A stretch of 64,000 nt of DNA from Arthrobacter sp. Its GTDB lineage: Bacteria; Actinomycetota; Actinomycetes; Actinomycetales; Micrococcaceae. The DNA is taken from the NCBI GenBank assembly GCA_023264815.1, contig JAHFUZ010000009.1, positions 62,001-126,000 on the forward strand. Direction: 5' to 3'. Both the position numbers and the translations under genes were made by a program. Positions within the stretch are counted from its first letter, which is position 1, and the number at the start of each line of letters is the position of its first letter. This document shows, piece by piece, positions 49,047-58,609 of the stretch. The notes under the pieces are model-generated. The model ran no database searches and was not told where the DNA came from. It saw only the letters and a program-made list of their open reading frames with translations.

Positions 49047-52000
49047 GCATCGCAACCATGCTGCCGATGGGCGAGCTCACGAACCCTGGCCAGATGCGCC
49101 TGGCGCTGGTGCAGGTGGTCAACTGGGGCACGTTCCATGGGGCACACACCATGCACGTGGACCGCAACGGAACGCTGCTCACGGGCAACTCGGGCGTGGG
49201 CAAGTCAACCCTGTTCGACGCCATGCTGCGGGTCTTCGATGCCCGGCCGCGGTCCAACGAGGCTGCGGCGCAGCGTGCCGGCGGTGCTGTGGAGGACAAG
49301 AGGACCACGTTCACGTACATGCGTGGCAAGGTGGGCGACAAGGCCGTAGGCGACGGCTCGGCCAGTGCTTTCCAGCGCCCTGGCGCCACGTGGTCCGCCG
49401 TCGCGCTGACGTTCGATAACGCCGCGGGCACCCGCGTCACCGTGTCGGCCCTGTTCGACGTGCCCAAGAACGGCACGGAGTCCAGCGTTGGGCGCTTCTA
49501 CCTGATCGACAACAAGCCGCTGGACCTGCCGGCCATCGAGGACATTGCGGAGAAGCGCTTCACCAAGGCAACGCTGGAGTCGATCTTCCCGGACGCCCAG
49601 ATTTTTGATGTGCACAAGGCCTTTGCGGAGCGTTTCCGCCGCCTGCTGGGCATCAGCTCGGACCAGGCGCTGCCGCTGCTCCGCGTCATCCAGGCCGGCA
49701 AGGGCCTGGGCGGGAGCGTCAACACGTTCTTCCGCGACCAGGTCCTGGACGCCCCGGCGACCCTTTCCGCGGCGGATGCCGTAGTGGAGGAATTCAGCAA
49801 CCTGATGTCCATCCGGCAGCGCCTGGAGGATGTGCGGCAGCAGCGGGACCAGCTGGCCCCGGTGCCCGGCCTGAACAAGGACTACGCCCAGTCGCTGCTG
49901 GACGCCAACCGGCTCCGCGAACTGTCGGGCGGCGAGTTCGAGGCCTACAAGCAGCAGCTCGCGGTCACCGTGCACCAGAAAACCCTGACCCGGTTCAAGG
50001 AACTGGCGCAGGCCAAGGCCAAGGAGCTGGGCGCCGAGCGCCTGGTGCGCGACGAACTGGCCAAGGAACTGCGCCAGCTGGAAACGGACTACAACAGCCA
50101 GGGCGGCAATGCGATCTCGGCGATCGAACAGTCGCTGGACAACGCCAGGGTGGGGCTGCGGCTCCGCGAGCAGGTGGAGGAAGCCGCCCGCCAGGCCCTG
50201 AGCGACGCCGGCCTGCAGCTCGAGTGGACCGCCGAAGGATGGGAACAGGCCCACGAGCAGGCCGCGGCCAGGTCCGCCGAGCTCAAGGACGATTCACAGG
50301 CCCTGCAGGAACTCCGTTTCGAGGCCTTCGACGGCCACGCCACGAAAAAACGCGAACTGGCGGCTGCCCAGCAGGAACTCGTCTCGCTGCAGACGCGCAA
50401 GTCCCTGCTGCCGCCGTCGAGCATTGAAAACCGTGCGGCGATCGCCGCGGCCACCGGCGTCCCCGAGGACCGGATGCCGTTCGGCGGCGAGCTGATGGAC
50501 CTCGCCGATGGGGAGGAGCAGTGGCGGCCCGCCGCGGAACGTGCGCTCCGGAACCTTGCCACCACCTTGCTTGTCCCCGGTGAGCACTTCGCCGCCGTGA
50601 CCCGCTACCTGAATGACAATAAGGTGCGCGGAGCCCTGCGTGCGGTGGACGTCTCCAAACCGCTCGCCGGCGGCGCGTTGGCTGTGGAGGACGTGCGCGA
50701 CGGCGACCTGCTGACCAAGCTGGACATCCTCGCCAGCGGCGCGGTGGCCGACGCCGGGGAATGGATCCGTGAGCGGATCGCCCTCGACTTCGACTACCCG
50801 TGCGTGGAGGACCCCGACGAGCTGGCCGCGCTGGACAAGGGCCTGAGCCTGGGCGGTGTGGTGAAGCGAAACCGCCACACGGTGGAAAAGGACGACCGCT
50901 TCACCAGCCGCCAGGACTACGTGCTGGGGTTCGACAACGCCGCGAAGCTGGAGCTCGTGGCCGCCCAGGTGGGGGACCTGCAGCAGGAGCTGGCCAAGGC
51001 CGCCGAGCTGGCCCAAAGCCGCGAAGAGTCGCACCAGGGCATGAGCCGCCAGCTTGAGGCCCTTCGGCGCATCGCCGGGGACCACCGGCCTTGGGAAGAG
51101 GTCTCCGCTGCAGTCGCCGCGGCGGAGGTCACCAAAATTGAGCAGCGGCTCAAGGACGCGCTGGCCGCCCAGGCGGACCTGGAACCGCTGCGCGCCAGCA
51201 TCGAAGCGGTGCGGCAGAAGCACCAGGCGAGCACCGAAGCGGCCGCTGTCCTGCAAAGCGAATACAAGGCACTGGACCGCCAGCTGACCACCGCCGATTC
51301 ACTGCTGGAAGCCGCGCGCGCCCGCCTGGCCCAGGCGCCGCCGTCGGACGCTACCGCCACCGCGCTGGAACCGTACTTTACGGACTTCGGCGAGGTCACC
51401 GAAATGCACGAGTTGGACAACCTGGCCAACAGGGTCCGCACGTCGCTGCTGGGGGAGCTGCTCGCCGCCGAAACGCGCGGGCAGGCCACGTCCGAGCGGC
51501 TGACGCGGATCTTTGAAGGCTTTGTGCGCGAGTGGGGGTCCGCAATCTCTGCGGACCACGGCACCTCCATTGGCGCTGCCGGGGAGTTCGAAGCCCGCTA
51601 CCACGCGATCGTCAGCGACGGGCTGCCCGCGCAGGAGACCGAGTTCCGGCAGTTCTTCAACCAGCGCACGCACGAATCATTCAGCACTCTGCTGCACCTG
51701 CTGGACGAAGAGCGGCGGTCCATCACCAGCCGCATCCTGCCGCTGAACGGCATCCTGTCCGAGGTCAACTTCCACGAGGGCAGCTTCCTGGAGCTCGACA
51801 TCAAACAGACGCTCCCAGCCACGGCCAAGCAGTTCAAGGACGCCATCCAGAATGCGCTAAAGGCCCGGCACACGCGGCCGGCACGCGCCGCCGCGGACAC
51901 CGGCGGGGACGAGGACGCCGAACTCACCGCGCGCTACAAGACCCTGGAAACGCTCGTGAAGCGGCTGGGATCGCCCACCCCCGAGGACCGGCGCTGGCGT

Positions 52001-52489
52001 GCCGAGGTGCTGGACGTCCGCGGGCACCTGTTCATCCAGTGCAAAGAGCACCGCGAAGTGGCCGGTCCGCGCGGCGGCAAGAGGACCGAGGTCTACATGC
52101 ACGCCGATACGGGCTCCATGTCCGGCGGCGAGCGGCAGCGGTTCACCGCGTTCATCATGGCTGCGGCGCTGAGCTACCAGCTGGGAATTGCGGAGCAGGG
52201 CTTCACCACCTACGGCACGGTGATGATGGACGAGGCCTTCGTTCTGGCCTCCGAGGAATTCGCCGGCGCAGGCATCAAAGCGCTGCACGAATTCGGGTTC
52301 CAGCTGCTGCTGGCCGCACCCGAAAACGTGATCGACCTGTCCCGCCACCTCGGCTCCGTCACCGAAATCCTCCGCGACAAGCGGACCAACCGGTCCGGGG
52401 TGCTCACTGCCCCGGTGATCCGGCCCCGTCCCGGGACCGAGGGGGCCTGGCGTTCCGAGGCCAACCCCGTCGACATCGTGCTCCGCTAG
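49043..52489 (+). CDS. jetC: JetC-like SMC ATPase (MksB/SbcC-like)
   Basis: This 1148-residue SMC-like ATPase has Walker [10 protein letters not shown] at residues 48-56, long coiled coils (about 280-420 and 640-790) on either side of a hinge-like region (about 470-620), the ABC signature MSGGERQRF at about 1025-1033 and Walker [10 protein letters not shown] at about 1056-1064. It provides the ATP-driven loop extrusion of the Wadjet complex. A convergent hairpin repeat follows directly. No jetD gene follows or precedes it. Confidence 0.9.
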   Translation: MSIATMLPMGELTNPGQMRLALVQVVNWGTFHGAHTMHVDRNGTLLTGNSGVGKSTLFDAMLRVFDARPRSNEAAAQRAGGAVEDKRTTFTYMRGKVGDKAVGDGSASAFQRPGATWSAVALTFDNAAGTRVTVSALFDVPKNGTESSVGRFYLIDNKPLDLPAIEDIAEKRFTKATLESIFPDAQIFDVHKAFAERFRRLLGISSDQALPLLRVIQAGKGLGGSVNTFFRDQVLDAPATLSAADAVVEEFSNLMSIRQRLEDVRQQRDQLAPVPGLNKDYAQSLLDANRLRELSGGEFEAYKQQLAVTVHQKTLTRFKELAQAKAKELGAERLVRDELAKELRQLETDYNSQGGNAISAIEQSLDNARVGLRLREQVEEAARQALSDAGLQLEWTAEGWEQAHEQAAARSAELKDDSQALQELRFEAFDGHATKKRELAAAQQELVSLQTRKSLLPPSSIENRAAIAAATGVPEDRMPFGGELMDLADGEEQWRPAAERALRNLATTLLVPGEHFAAVTRYLNDNKVRGALRAVDVSKPLAGGALAVEDVRDGDLLTKLDILASGAVADAGEWIRERIALDFDYPCVEDPDELAALDKGLSLGGVVKRNRHTVEKDDRFTSRQDYVLGFDNAAKLELVAAQVGDLQQELAKAAELAQSREESHQGMSRQLEALRRIAGDHRPWEEVSAAVAAAEVTKIEQRLKDALAAQADLEPLRASIEAVRQKHQASTEAAAVLQSEYKALDRQLTTADSLLEAARARLAQAPPSDATATALEPYFTDFGEVTEMHELDNLANRVRTSLLGELLAAETRGQATSERLTRIFEGFVREWGSAISADHGTSIGAAGEFEARYHAIVSDGLPAQETEFRQFFNQRTHESFSTLLHLLDEERRSITSRILPLNGILSEVNFHEGSFLELDIKQTLPATAKQFKDAIQNALKARHTRPARAAADTGGDEDAELTARYKTLETLVKRLGSPTPEDRRWRAEVLDVRGHLFIQCKEHREVAGPRGGKRTEVYMHADTGSMSGGERQRFTAFIMAAALSYQLGIAEQGFTTYGTVMMDEAFVLASEEFAGAGIKALHEFGFQLLLAAPENVIDLSRHLGSVTEILRDKRTNRSGVLTAPVIRPRPGTEGAWRSEANPVDIVLR

Positions 52490-52495
52490 TCAGGA

Positions 52496-52594
52496 CGCTC
52501 TCTCACTTAATGCTGGTTTTTCACCGATGCTCTCTCACTCTCTTGAAGAAAGTGAGAGAGCATCGGTGATTTTCGTGCGTTAAGTGATAGAGCG
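52496..52594. repeat. Hairpin built from a 32-bp repeat unit
   Basis: An imperfect inverted repeat with 44-bp arms (52496-52539 and 52551-52594) surrounds an 11-nt loop. The inner 18 bp, including CACCGATGCTCTCTCACT, pair perfectly. The outer part (CGCTCTCTCACTTAATG followed by GTTTTTC) is the same unit that forms the tandem array at 60489. It lies between the convergent jetC and TetR genes, so it can serve both as terminator. Confidence 0.75.
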
Positions 52595-52597
52595 TTT

Positions 52598-53137
52598 TCA
52601 GGGGGCGGAGGTGCCGGCGTCGATCTGGGCCTGGACGATCGCGCCGAAGTGGGCCACGAGGTCATCGAACTCCCAGCCGTCGAACAGCCCCAGGGTGCGG
52701 ACTGTTTCGCCGAAACCGGTCATCAGTGCCACCACAGTCGCCGCGGCGCGGCGGTCAGGCGTGTGGTCGCCCATAACACGGGCGACGGCGGCAAGGTAGC
52801 GTTCGCGGATTTCGGCCCGGGCGGCGTCCGGGTCCGGCGCGTCCCGGACAACGAACGGGATCATGGCCCACGGCTCCTGCATGCCCCGTTCCCGGCGCAT
52901 CAGCACCCGGAACACCAGGGCCCTGCCCAGTTCCGACGGCGGGACGTCCAGGTCCGTGAGCAGGGACTCGTTCGGCTGTGCGGCGGCGAAGAGTTTTTCC
53001 TTGGAAATGAACTGCTTCATGACCAGGGCGGCGGAGACGCCCGCGTCGGCGGCGATGTCCCGCACCGTCACGCCACGGTATCCGCGTTCGCCGAAGAGGC
53101 GCCGGGCGGATCCCAGGATGGCGTCCTGGCTGCTCAT
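52598..53137 (-). CDS. TetR family regulator
   Basis: This 179-residue TetR-fold repressor has an N-terminal HTH (about residues 5-50; ARRLFGERGYRGVTVRDIAADAGVSAALVMKQFISKEKL) and a helical C-terminal ligand domain. It overlaps the upstream MFS gene by 4 bp (ATGA), so it is cotranscribed with the exporter it probably represses. Two palindromes in front of the MFS gene are candidate sites. The ligand is unknown. Confidence 0.9.
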   Translation of the reverse strand: MSSQDAILGSARRLFGERGYRGVTVRDIAADAGVSAALVMKQFISKEKLFAAAQPNESLLTDLDVPPSELGRALVFRVLMRRERGMQEPWAMIPFVVRDAPDPDAARAEIRERYLAAVARVMGDHTPDRRAAATVVALMTGFGETVRTLGLFDGWEFDDLVAHFGAIVQAQIDAGTSAP

Positions 53138-55098
53138 GCGCTGACCAGCGGACCGGTGGGTGCCGCTGACACGGCAAGGTCAAGGGTGACGGAGCGGTTG
53201 TCCACAGCCAGTTTCCGGGCCGTGGCCTGGTGGGTTTCGGGATGCAGCATGGACACGATGTACCGGCCTGCCGGCGGCAGTGGCAGGCTGTAGCGCCCGC
53301 TGGCGTCAGTTTCCACCGAGGCCACATGCTCCCCGCCGCCCTGCATCAAGGACACCACGGCCCCTGCGATGGGGGCGTCCCCGGAGGTAGCAAGCCCGCT
53401 CAGCGTCAGCTGGTTCCCCAGCGTGAAGTCCTGCTGCAGGGTGACGCCGTCAAAATCGAAGACGTGCGCCTCCGGCGTCCAGCCTGCGGCGTTGACCACC
53501 AGCAGGTACTTGCCCGCGCCCGGCACGGCCACCGAATAGCGGCCGTCGGCATCCACCCGGTTCCAGTCGACCGGATCACCGTTGAGCCGGAGGACGGTCA
53601 CCACCGCGTGGCTCACCGGTGCATCGTCCGTCACCCGCACCCGGCCACGGAGCACCAGCTCGTTAGCGGACGGCACCGGAACGGCGACGGCGGCGGGGCG
53701 GGCCGCCTTGGGGATAAAGGCGGCAGCGGTGATGGACGCAGCAGAAGCCAGGGCGGCCATCCAGAAAACATCCTGGAAGGCGCCGAACGTGGGGAGCCTG
53801 ACAGGTCCGACGTCGGCCGTTACGGACGTGAGGAAAGCGGCGACGGCGGCGCTGGAGGTGGACGTGCCGATGGCGCGGAGGAGGCTGTTCAGGCCGTTGG
53901 CGGACGCCGTTTCCGTGATGGGGACCGCAGCCATGATGAGCGTGGGCATCGCGGCGTAGGCGATGGCGGTGCCGATGCTCACCACCGTGGAGCCAACGAT
54001 GATCCACAGGACCGAATCCCACAGGAACACGCGACCCACATAGCCCACGATCATGACGGCGGCCCCTGCCATCAGGGCCGATTTGGCGCCGTAGCGCCTG
54101 ATGATTCCGCCGGAGACCGGGGCGAACACCACCATGGCCAGCCCCGAGGGAATCATTGCGAGCCCGGCGGCAATGACGGGCATTTCGAATCCGTAGCCGG
54201 TGGCCAGGGGCAGCTGGAGCTGCTGGGTGGTGAGCAGCATGTTGGCGAACATCGCAAAGCCGATCAGCAGCGAGGCCACGTTGGTCATCAGGACCGGGCG
54301 CTTGGCGGACGTGCGCAGATCCACCATCGGCTGGCTGACCTTGAGTTCGTAGGGAATCCAGGCGCCGAGCAGGACTGCGGCCAAAAGGAACAGCAGCAGC
54401 ACCTGCTCGGAACTCCAGCCCCACACCCCGCCCTTGGAAATGGCGAGCAGCAGGGCCGCCAGCGCGCCGGAGAGGATTACGGCGCCGAGGTAGTCAAAGC
54501 GTCCTGGCGTGCGGACCTTGGACTCGGGGACCACCAGCGCTACGGCCACCAGCAGGAGCAGGCCGGCGGCGGCGGAGACCCAGAAGATGGAGTGCCAGCC
54601 GAGGCCCTCGTAGAGGACGCCGGCCAGGGGCAGGCCCAGGGCGCTGCCGATGCCCAGCGTAGCGCTCATGAGGGCCACAGCGGAGCCGATCCTTTCCTTC
54701 GGCAGTTCGTCCCGCATGATGCTGATGCCCACCGGGATGAGCGCCGCGGAGAAACCCTGCAACGCCCGCCCGGCAATGATCCACGGGAACGTCGAGCCCA
54801 GCGCGGCCAAAACGGACCCGATCACCATGAGCCCCAGGCACACCAGCATCATCCGCTGCTTCCCATACATGTCGGCGCTGCGCGACACGATGGGGGTGGC
54901 CACGGCGCTGGTCAGCAGGGTGGCAGTCACCAGCCAGGAGGAATCGTCCGCCGTGACGCCCAGGATCCCGGGAAAGTCGGGCAGCAGGGGCACCACCAGC
55001 GTCTGCATCAGCGCCACGACGGTGCCGCTCAACGACAGGACGGCGATGATGGCCCAGGCTGGCCGACGTGTGCCGGGGAGTGGTCGGGGGGATGTCAT
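53134..55098 (-). CDS. MFS multidrug transporter fused to carboxypeptidase-regulatory-like domains
   Basis: This 654-residue protein. Residues about 15-475 form a 14-helix DHA2-type exporter with the motif SADMYGKQRMM (motif A loop, about 73-83) and the antiporter motif region GIGSALGLPLAGVLYEGLG (about 150-168). Residues about 485-650 form two beta-sandwich repeats of the carboxypeptidase-regulatory-like type: ELVLRGRVRVTDDAPVSHAVV...DADGRYSVAVPGAGKYLLVV, then TLSGLATSGDAPIAGAVV...DASGRYSLPLPPAGRYIV. The tail would be extracytoplasmic or cytoplasmic depending on helix number. It forms an operon with the TetR gene. Confidence 0.88.
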   Translation of the reverse strand: MTSPRPLPGTRRPAWAIIAVLSLSGTVVALMQTLVVPLLPDFPGILGVTADDSSWLVTATLLTSAVATPIVSRSADMYGKQRMMLVCLGLMVIGSVLAALGSTFPWIIAGRALQGFSAALIPVGISIMRDELPKERIGSAVALMSATLGIGSALGLPLAGVLYEGLGWHSIFWVSAAAGLLLLVAVALVVPESKVRTPGRFDYLGAVILSGALAALLLAISKGGVWGWSSEQVLLLFLLAAVLLGAWIPYELKVSQPMVDLRTSAKRPVLMTNVASLLIGFAMFANMLLTTQQLQLPLATGYGFEMPVIAAGLAMIPSGLAMVVFAPVSGGIIRRYGAKSALMAGAAVMIVGYVGRVFLWDSVLWIIVGSTVVSIGTAIAYAAMPTLIMAAVPITETASANGLNSLLRAIGTSTSSAAVAAFLTSVTADVGPVRLPTFGAFQDVFWMAALASAASITAAAFIPKAARPAAVAVPVPSANELVLRGRVRVTDDAPVSHAVVTVLRLNGDPVDWNRVDADGRYSVAVPGAGKYLLVVNAAGWTPEAHVFDFDGVTLQQDFTLGNQLTLSGLATSGDAPIAGAVVSLMQGGGEHVASVETDASGRYSLPLPPAGRYIVSMLHPETHQATARKLAVDNRSVTLDLAVSAAPTGPLVSA

Positions 55099-55126
55099 GC
55101 GGGGATGCTTTCAGGCTCGGAACAGG

Positions 55127-55170
55127 GGTGAACGAGTGTTCACCAAGATTTCATTGAACCACTGTTCACC
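55127..55170. promoter_or_regulatory. Paired TetR-type operators
   Basis: GGTGAACGAGTGTTCACC (55127-55144; 7-bp arms, perfect) and TGAACCACTGTTCACC (55155-55170; imperfect copy with the same GTTCACC arm) lie about 27 bp apart, 29 bp upstream of the MFS start. Confidence 0.65.
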
Positions 55171-55245
55171 CATGGCCAGCAAGGTCAGTGCGTGTTTTTT
55201 GTGTCACAGATCCAATTACGCAAACTAAAGCTTTCGTAATTTTGG

Positions 55246-55264
55246 ACAGGCTAGGCTAGCCTTA
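55246..55264. promoter_or_regulatory. IdeR/DtxR-like iron box
   Basis: ACAGGCTAGGCTAGCCTTA matches the actinobacterial IdeR/DtxR consensus TTAGGTTAGGCTAACCTAA at 14 of 19 positions, with the central AGGCTAG core intact. It lies 32 bp before the siderophore operon start. Confidence 0.65.
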
Positions 55265-55296
55265 CTTAGGTTTGCATCATTCACCTAAGGAGTTCC

Positions 55297-56388
55297 GTGA
55301 CTTCCCCCCTCTTCCGTGGCCCCAGCGCCACCCGCCGTACGCTGTTCAAGTCAGCCGGCAAGGCCACTGCGGTTCTGGCCGCCGCGGCGCTCACGCTGTC
55401 CGCCTGCTCCACCGGGCCGGCCACCAGCACTCCGGACGCCAGCGCCTCCAGCTCCAGCAGCTCCCAGTTTCCCGTCACCATCAAGCACGTCTTCGGCGAG
55501 ACCACCATCAAGGAACAGCCCAAGCGAGTAGCCACCGTCTCCTGGGTCAACGACGACGTCGCCATTGCCCTGGGCGTGGTTCCCGTGGGCGTTCCCAAGA
55601 ACGAATGGGGCGGCAACGAGCAGGGCTCCACGCCCTGGAAGGACGCAGCCCTGGCGGACCTCGGCGCAGGATTTGGCACGGACAAGGCCCCGGTGCAGTA
55701 CTCCGAGGCCGACGGCATCAACTTCACCGAAATCGCCAAGCTCACTCCGGACGTCATCCTGGCCGCCTACTCGGGCCTGACCGAAGAGGACTACAAGAAG
55801 CTCTCCGAAATCGCCCCCGTTGTGGCCCACCCCGAGGTTGCCTACGGCACGTCCTGGCAGGACTCCACGTCCATCATCGGCAAGGCCCTGGGCAAGGATG
55901 CCGAAGCCACCAGGCTGATCTCCGGCACCGAGGCCACCATCAAGGACAAGGTCGCCAAGTACCCGCAAATCGCCGGCAAGAGCTTCATCTACGGCAACCT
56001 CGAGCCCGCCTCGGCTGACGGCGTCAACGTCTACACCGCCAACGACAACCGCCCCCGCTTCCTGAGCGAGATCGGCATGAAGCTGGCCTCCGTTGTGGAG
56101 GACAACTCGAAGGGCTCCAAGGAATTCTTTATCCCGTGGTCCGCCGAGAAGGCCAACGAACTGGACTCGGACATCTTCGTCACCTGGGTTCCGGACGCCG
56201 CCACCACGGATTCCATCAAGGCAGACCCGCTGCTCGGCCAGATTCCGGCCATCAAGGATGGCGCCCTCGTAGCGGATTCGAACAACACGCTGACCCTGTC
56301 CATCTCGGCTTCCTCGCCGCTGAGCCTGCCGTGGTCACTGGATACGTTCCTTCCCCAGCTGGCCGGCGCAGCGGACGCAGTGAAGTAA
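55297..56388 (+). CDS. Iron-siderophore ABC transporter substrate-binding lipoprotein
   Basis: This 363-residue protein has a signal region with twin arginine (ATRRTLFKSAGK, about 11-22), a hydrophobic core and a lipobox LSAC (about 34-37), giving a membrane-anchored lipoprotein. The rest is a FepB/FhuD-type periplasmic-binding fold (VTIKHVFGETTIKEQPKRVATVSW at the start). GTG 55297 is supported by CTAAGGAG. An IdeR-like box lies upstream. The siderophore type (catecholate or hydroxamate) cannot be read directly. Confidence 0.92.
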   Translation: MTSPLFRGPSATRRTLFKSAGKATAVLAAAALTLSACSTGPATSTPDASASSSSSSQFPVTIKHVFGETTIKEQPKRVATVSWVNDDVAIALGVVPVGVPKNEWGGNEQGSTPWKDAALADLGAGFGTDKAPVQYSEADGINFTEIAKLTPDVILAAYSGLTEEDYKKLSEIAPVVAHPEVAYGTSWQDSTSIIGKALGKDAEATRLISGTEATIKDKVAKYPQIAGKSFIYGNLEPASADGVNVYTANDNRPRFLSEIGMKLASVVEDNSKGSKEFFIPWSAEKANELDSDIFVTWVPDAATTDSIKADPLLGQIPAIKDGALVADSNNTLTLSISASSPLSLPWSLDTFLPQLAGAADAVK

Positions 56389-56398
56389 GTACCGTCCC

Positions 56399-57505
56399 AT
56401 GACAGAAAGTACGACGGCGGCGCGCGCCGAGGGGCGAGGTATCGGCGCTTTGGTGCCGCCAAAGCGCCGGTACGTCACCACTCGACAGTCCGGTGGCGCC
56501 CATCCGCGCCCCCGGGGCCGGCAGGCAGCCTGGCTGCTGGCCGCCGTCGTCGTACTTGCTGTGCTGACCGCCGCTTCCTTGGCGACCGGTGCCCGGGGAC
56601 TTTCCCTGGCCACGGTGTGGCAGGCCCTCACGCAGTTCGATCCCGGCAACGGCGACCACGCCGTGGTCCACGCCCGCATCCCGCGCACGGTCCTGGGATT
56701 ACTTGCCGGCGGGGCGCTCGGACTGGCCGGAGCGGCCATGCAGGGCGTGGCACGCAACCCGCTGGCGGACCCCGGCATTATGGGCGTCAACGCCGGAGCC
56801 GCGCTGGCCGTGGTCACCGGCATCTACGTCTTTGGCGTGTCCTCCCTGACCGGCTACATCTGGTTCGCCTTCGTCGGCGCCGCAGCCGCCGCCGTCGTGG
56901 TTTACCTCATCGCCTCCCTGGGCAGGGATGGTGCGACGCCGGTCAAACTCGCCCTCGCCGGCGCGGCCCTCAGCGCCGGACTGTTCTCGCTGATGAATGT
57001 CATCCTCGTCTCCAGCCAGGACACCCTGGACCGTTTCAGGTTCTGGCAGGTGGGCGGAATTGCCGGCCGCGACTGGTCCGTGGTGCTCCCCGGGCTGCCG
57101 TTCCTGGCGGTCGGGGCGCTCATCCTCCTGATGACCGGCCGGATCCTGAACAGCCTGGCACTGGGTGACGACATCGCCCGCGGCCTGGGCCAGCGCGTTG
57201 GCCTGGCCCGGGGCATCACCGCCCTGGGCATCGTGCTGCTGTGCGGTTCCGCCACGGCCCTGGCCGGACCCATCGGGTTCGTGGGCCTGGTCATCCCGCA
57301 CGCAGTCCGCTCCCTGACCGGTCCCGACTACCGCTGGATCCTTCCGTTCTCCCTGGTGCTGGCTCCGGCCCTGCTGCTGGGGGCAGACATCATCGGCCGC
57401 GTGGTGCTGCTGCCGGGCGAAGTCCCGGCCGGGATCGTGACGGCGCTGGTGGGGGGCCCCGCCTTTGTCTGGCTGATCCGCCGCAGCAAGGGGGTGGGAC
57501 TGTGA
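56399..57505 (+). CDS. FecCD-family siderophore permease (first subunit)
   Basis: This 368-residue permease has about nine helices. FecCD motifs: RIPRTVLGLLAGGALGLAGAAMQGVARNPLADPGIMGVNAGA (about 84-125), LGDDIARGLGQRVG (cytoplasmic ATPase-coupling loop) and GPIGFVGLVIPHAVR. It starts 10 bp after the binding protein and overlaps the second permease. Confidence 0.93.
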   Translation: MTESTTAARAEGRGIGALVPPKRRYVTTRQSGGAHPRPRGRQAAWLLAAVVVLAVLTAASLATGARGLSLATVWQALTQFDPGNGDHAVVHARIPRTVLGLLAGGALGLAGAAMQGVARNPLADPGIMGVNAGAALAVVTGIYVFGVSSLTGYIWFAFVGAAAAAVVVYLIASLGRDGATPVKLALAGAALSAGLFSLMNVILVSSQDTLDRFRFWQVGGIAGRDWSVVLPGLPFLAVGALILLMTGRILNSLALGDDIARGLGQRVGLARGITALGIVLLCGSATALAGPIGFVGLVIPHAVRSLTGPDYRWILPFSLVLAPALLLGADIIGRVVLLPGEVPAGIVTALVGGPAFVWLIRRSKGVGL

Positions 57506-58608
57506 GCATCACCCGGACTCACCCCGAGAGCGCACTTCACGCTAATCCGCATCCCAAACATTGGCGTTTTCTGCCCTCTCGCGGGGTACACCGGACCGCG
57601 GTCCTGGGCTTCGCCGTCGTTGCCATGTTCGCCGTGTACGTGCTCCTGGGCAGCTACACCGTGACCATCCCGGACTTCTTCAGGATCCTCATCGGACACC
57701 TGACCGGCGGCGACAAAATCCCCGGCGCCAGCTTCATCGTGATGGAAAACAAGCTTCCGCGCGCGGTCATCGGCACCATGATCGGGGTGGCCTTCGGCCT
57801 GGCAGGCGGCCTGTTCCAAACCATGCTCCGCAACCCGCTGGCCAGCCCGGACGTGATCGGCATCAGCTACGGCGCCAGCGCGGCGGCCGTCATCGCCATG
57901 GTGGTTTTCGGCGCCTCCGGCGCGGTGGTTTCCGGCGCGGCCCTGATCGGAGCGCTCGGTGTGGCCGCCCTCATTTATGCCATCTCCCGCGGCGGGTCCT
58001 TGGGCTCCGGCGGCGGAAACCGGGGGAACGCTGCCGGGAACAGGCTTATCCTGGCCGGTGTGGGCATCGCCGCCGCCCTGCACGCCGTGGTCAACTTCCT
58101 GATGACCCGAGCGGACATCCGGACCGCGGCCGACGCCCTCGTCTGGCTCAACGGCTCCCTTAACTCCGCCAACTGGGACCGTGCCGCGATGCTGTCCCTG
58201 GCGCTGCTGGTCCTGGTGCCGGCGGTCATCGCCCTTGCCGGCCCGCTGCGCATCCTGGAACTGGGCGACGACGCCGCAGCCGGGCTGGGTATCCATGTCG
58301 GGGCCACCCGGTTTGCCATCGTGGTCACCGCGGTTGCCCTGGCAGCCGTGGCGACGGCGGCAGCCGGCCCGGTCGCGTTCGTCGCCTTCCTGGCCGGTCC
58401 CATCGCGCGGCGCGCCACGAACAAAGCCAGCCTCCCGGCGTCGGCCTTTGTTGGGGGCCTGATCGTGCTGGCGGCCGACTACTTTGCCGCCAACATCGCC
58501 CCCCTGCTGCTGGACGGCACTGTGCTGCCGGTCGGCGTGGTCACCGGCGCCCTCGGTGCCCCGTTCCTGCTGTGGCTCCTGGTCACGGCCAACCGAAAGG
58601 ATGCCTGA
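57502..58608 (+). CDS. FecCD-family siderophore permease (second subunit)
   Basis: This 368-residue permease starts at GTG 57502, overlapping the preceding stop (GTGA). FecCD motifs: KLPRAVIGTMIGVAFGLAGGLFQTMLRNPLASPDVIGISYGASAA, LGDDAAAGLGIHVGATR and GPVAFVAFLAGPIARR. It forms a heterodimeric channel with the first permease. Confidence 0.93.
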   Translation: MSITRTHPESALHANPHPKHWRFLPSRGVHRTAVLGFAVVAMFAVYVLLGSYTVTIPDFFRILIGHLTGGDKIPGASFIVMENKLPRAVIGTMIGVAFGLAGGLFQTMLRNPLASPDVIGISYGASAAAVIAMVVFGASGAVVSGAALIGALGVAALIYAISRGGSLGSGGGNRGNAAGNRLILAGVGIAAALHAVVNFLMTRADIRTAADALVWLNGSLNSANWDRAAMLSLALLVLVPAVIALAGPLRILELGDDAAAGLGIHVGATRFAIVVTAVALAAVATAAAGPVAFVAFLAGPIARRATNKASLPASAFVGGLIVLAADYFAANIAPLLLDGTVLPVGVVTGALGAPFLLWLLVTANRKDA

Positions 58609-58609
58609 C

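Noticed and set aside
49043..52489. SbcC/Rad50 recombination ATPase
   Set aside because: No SbcD partner is present. The DUF3375 and DUF4194 partners identify it as a Wadjet/Mks-type SMC.
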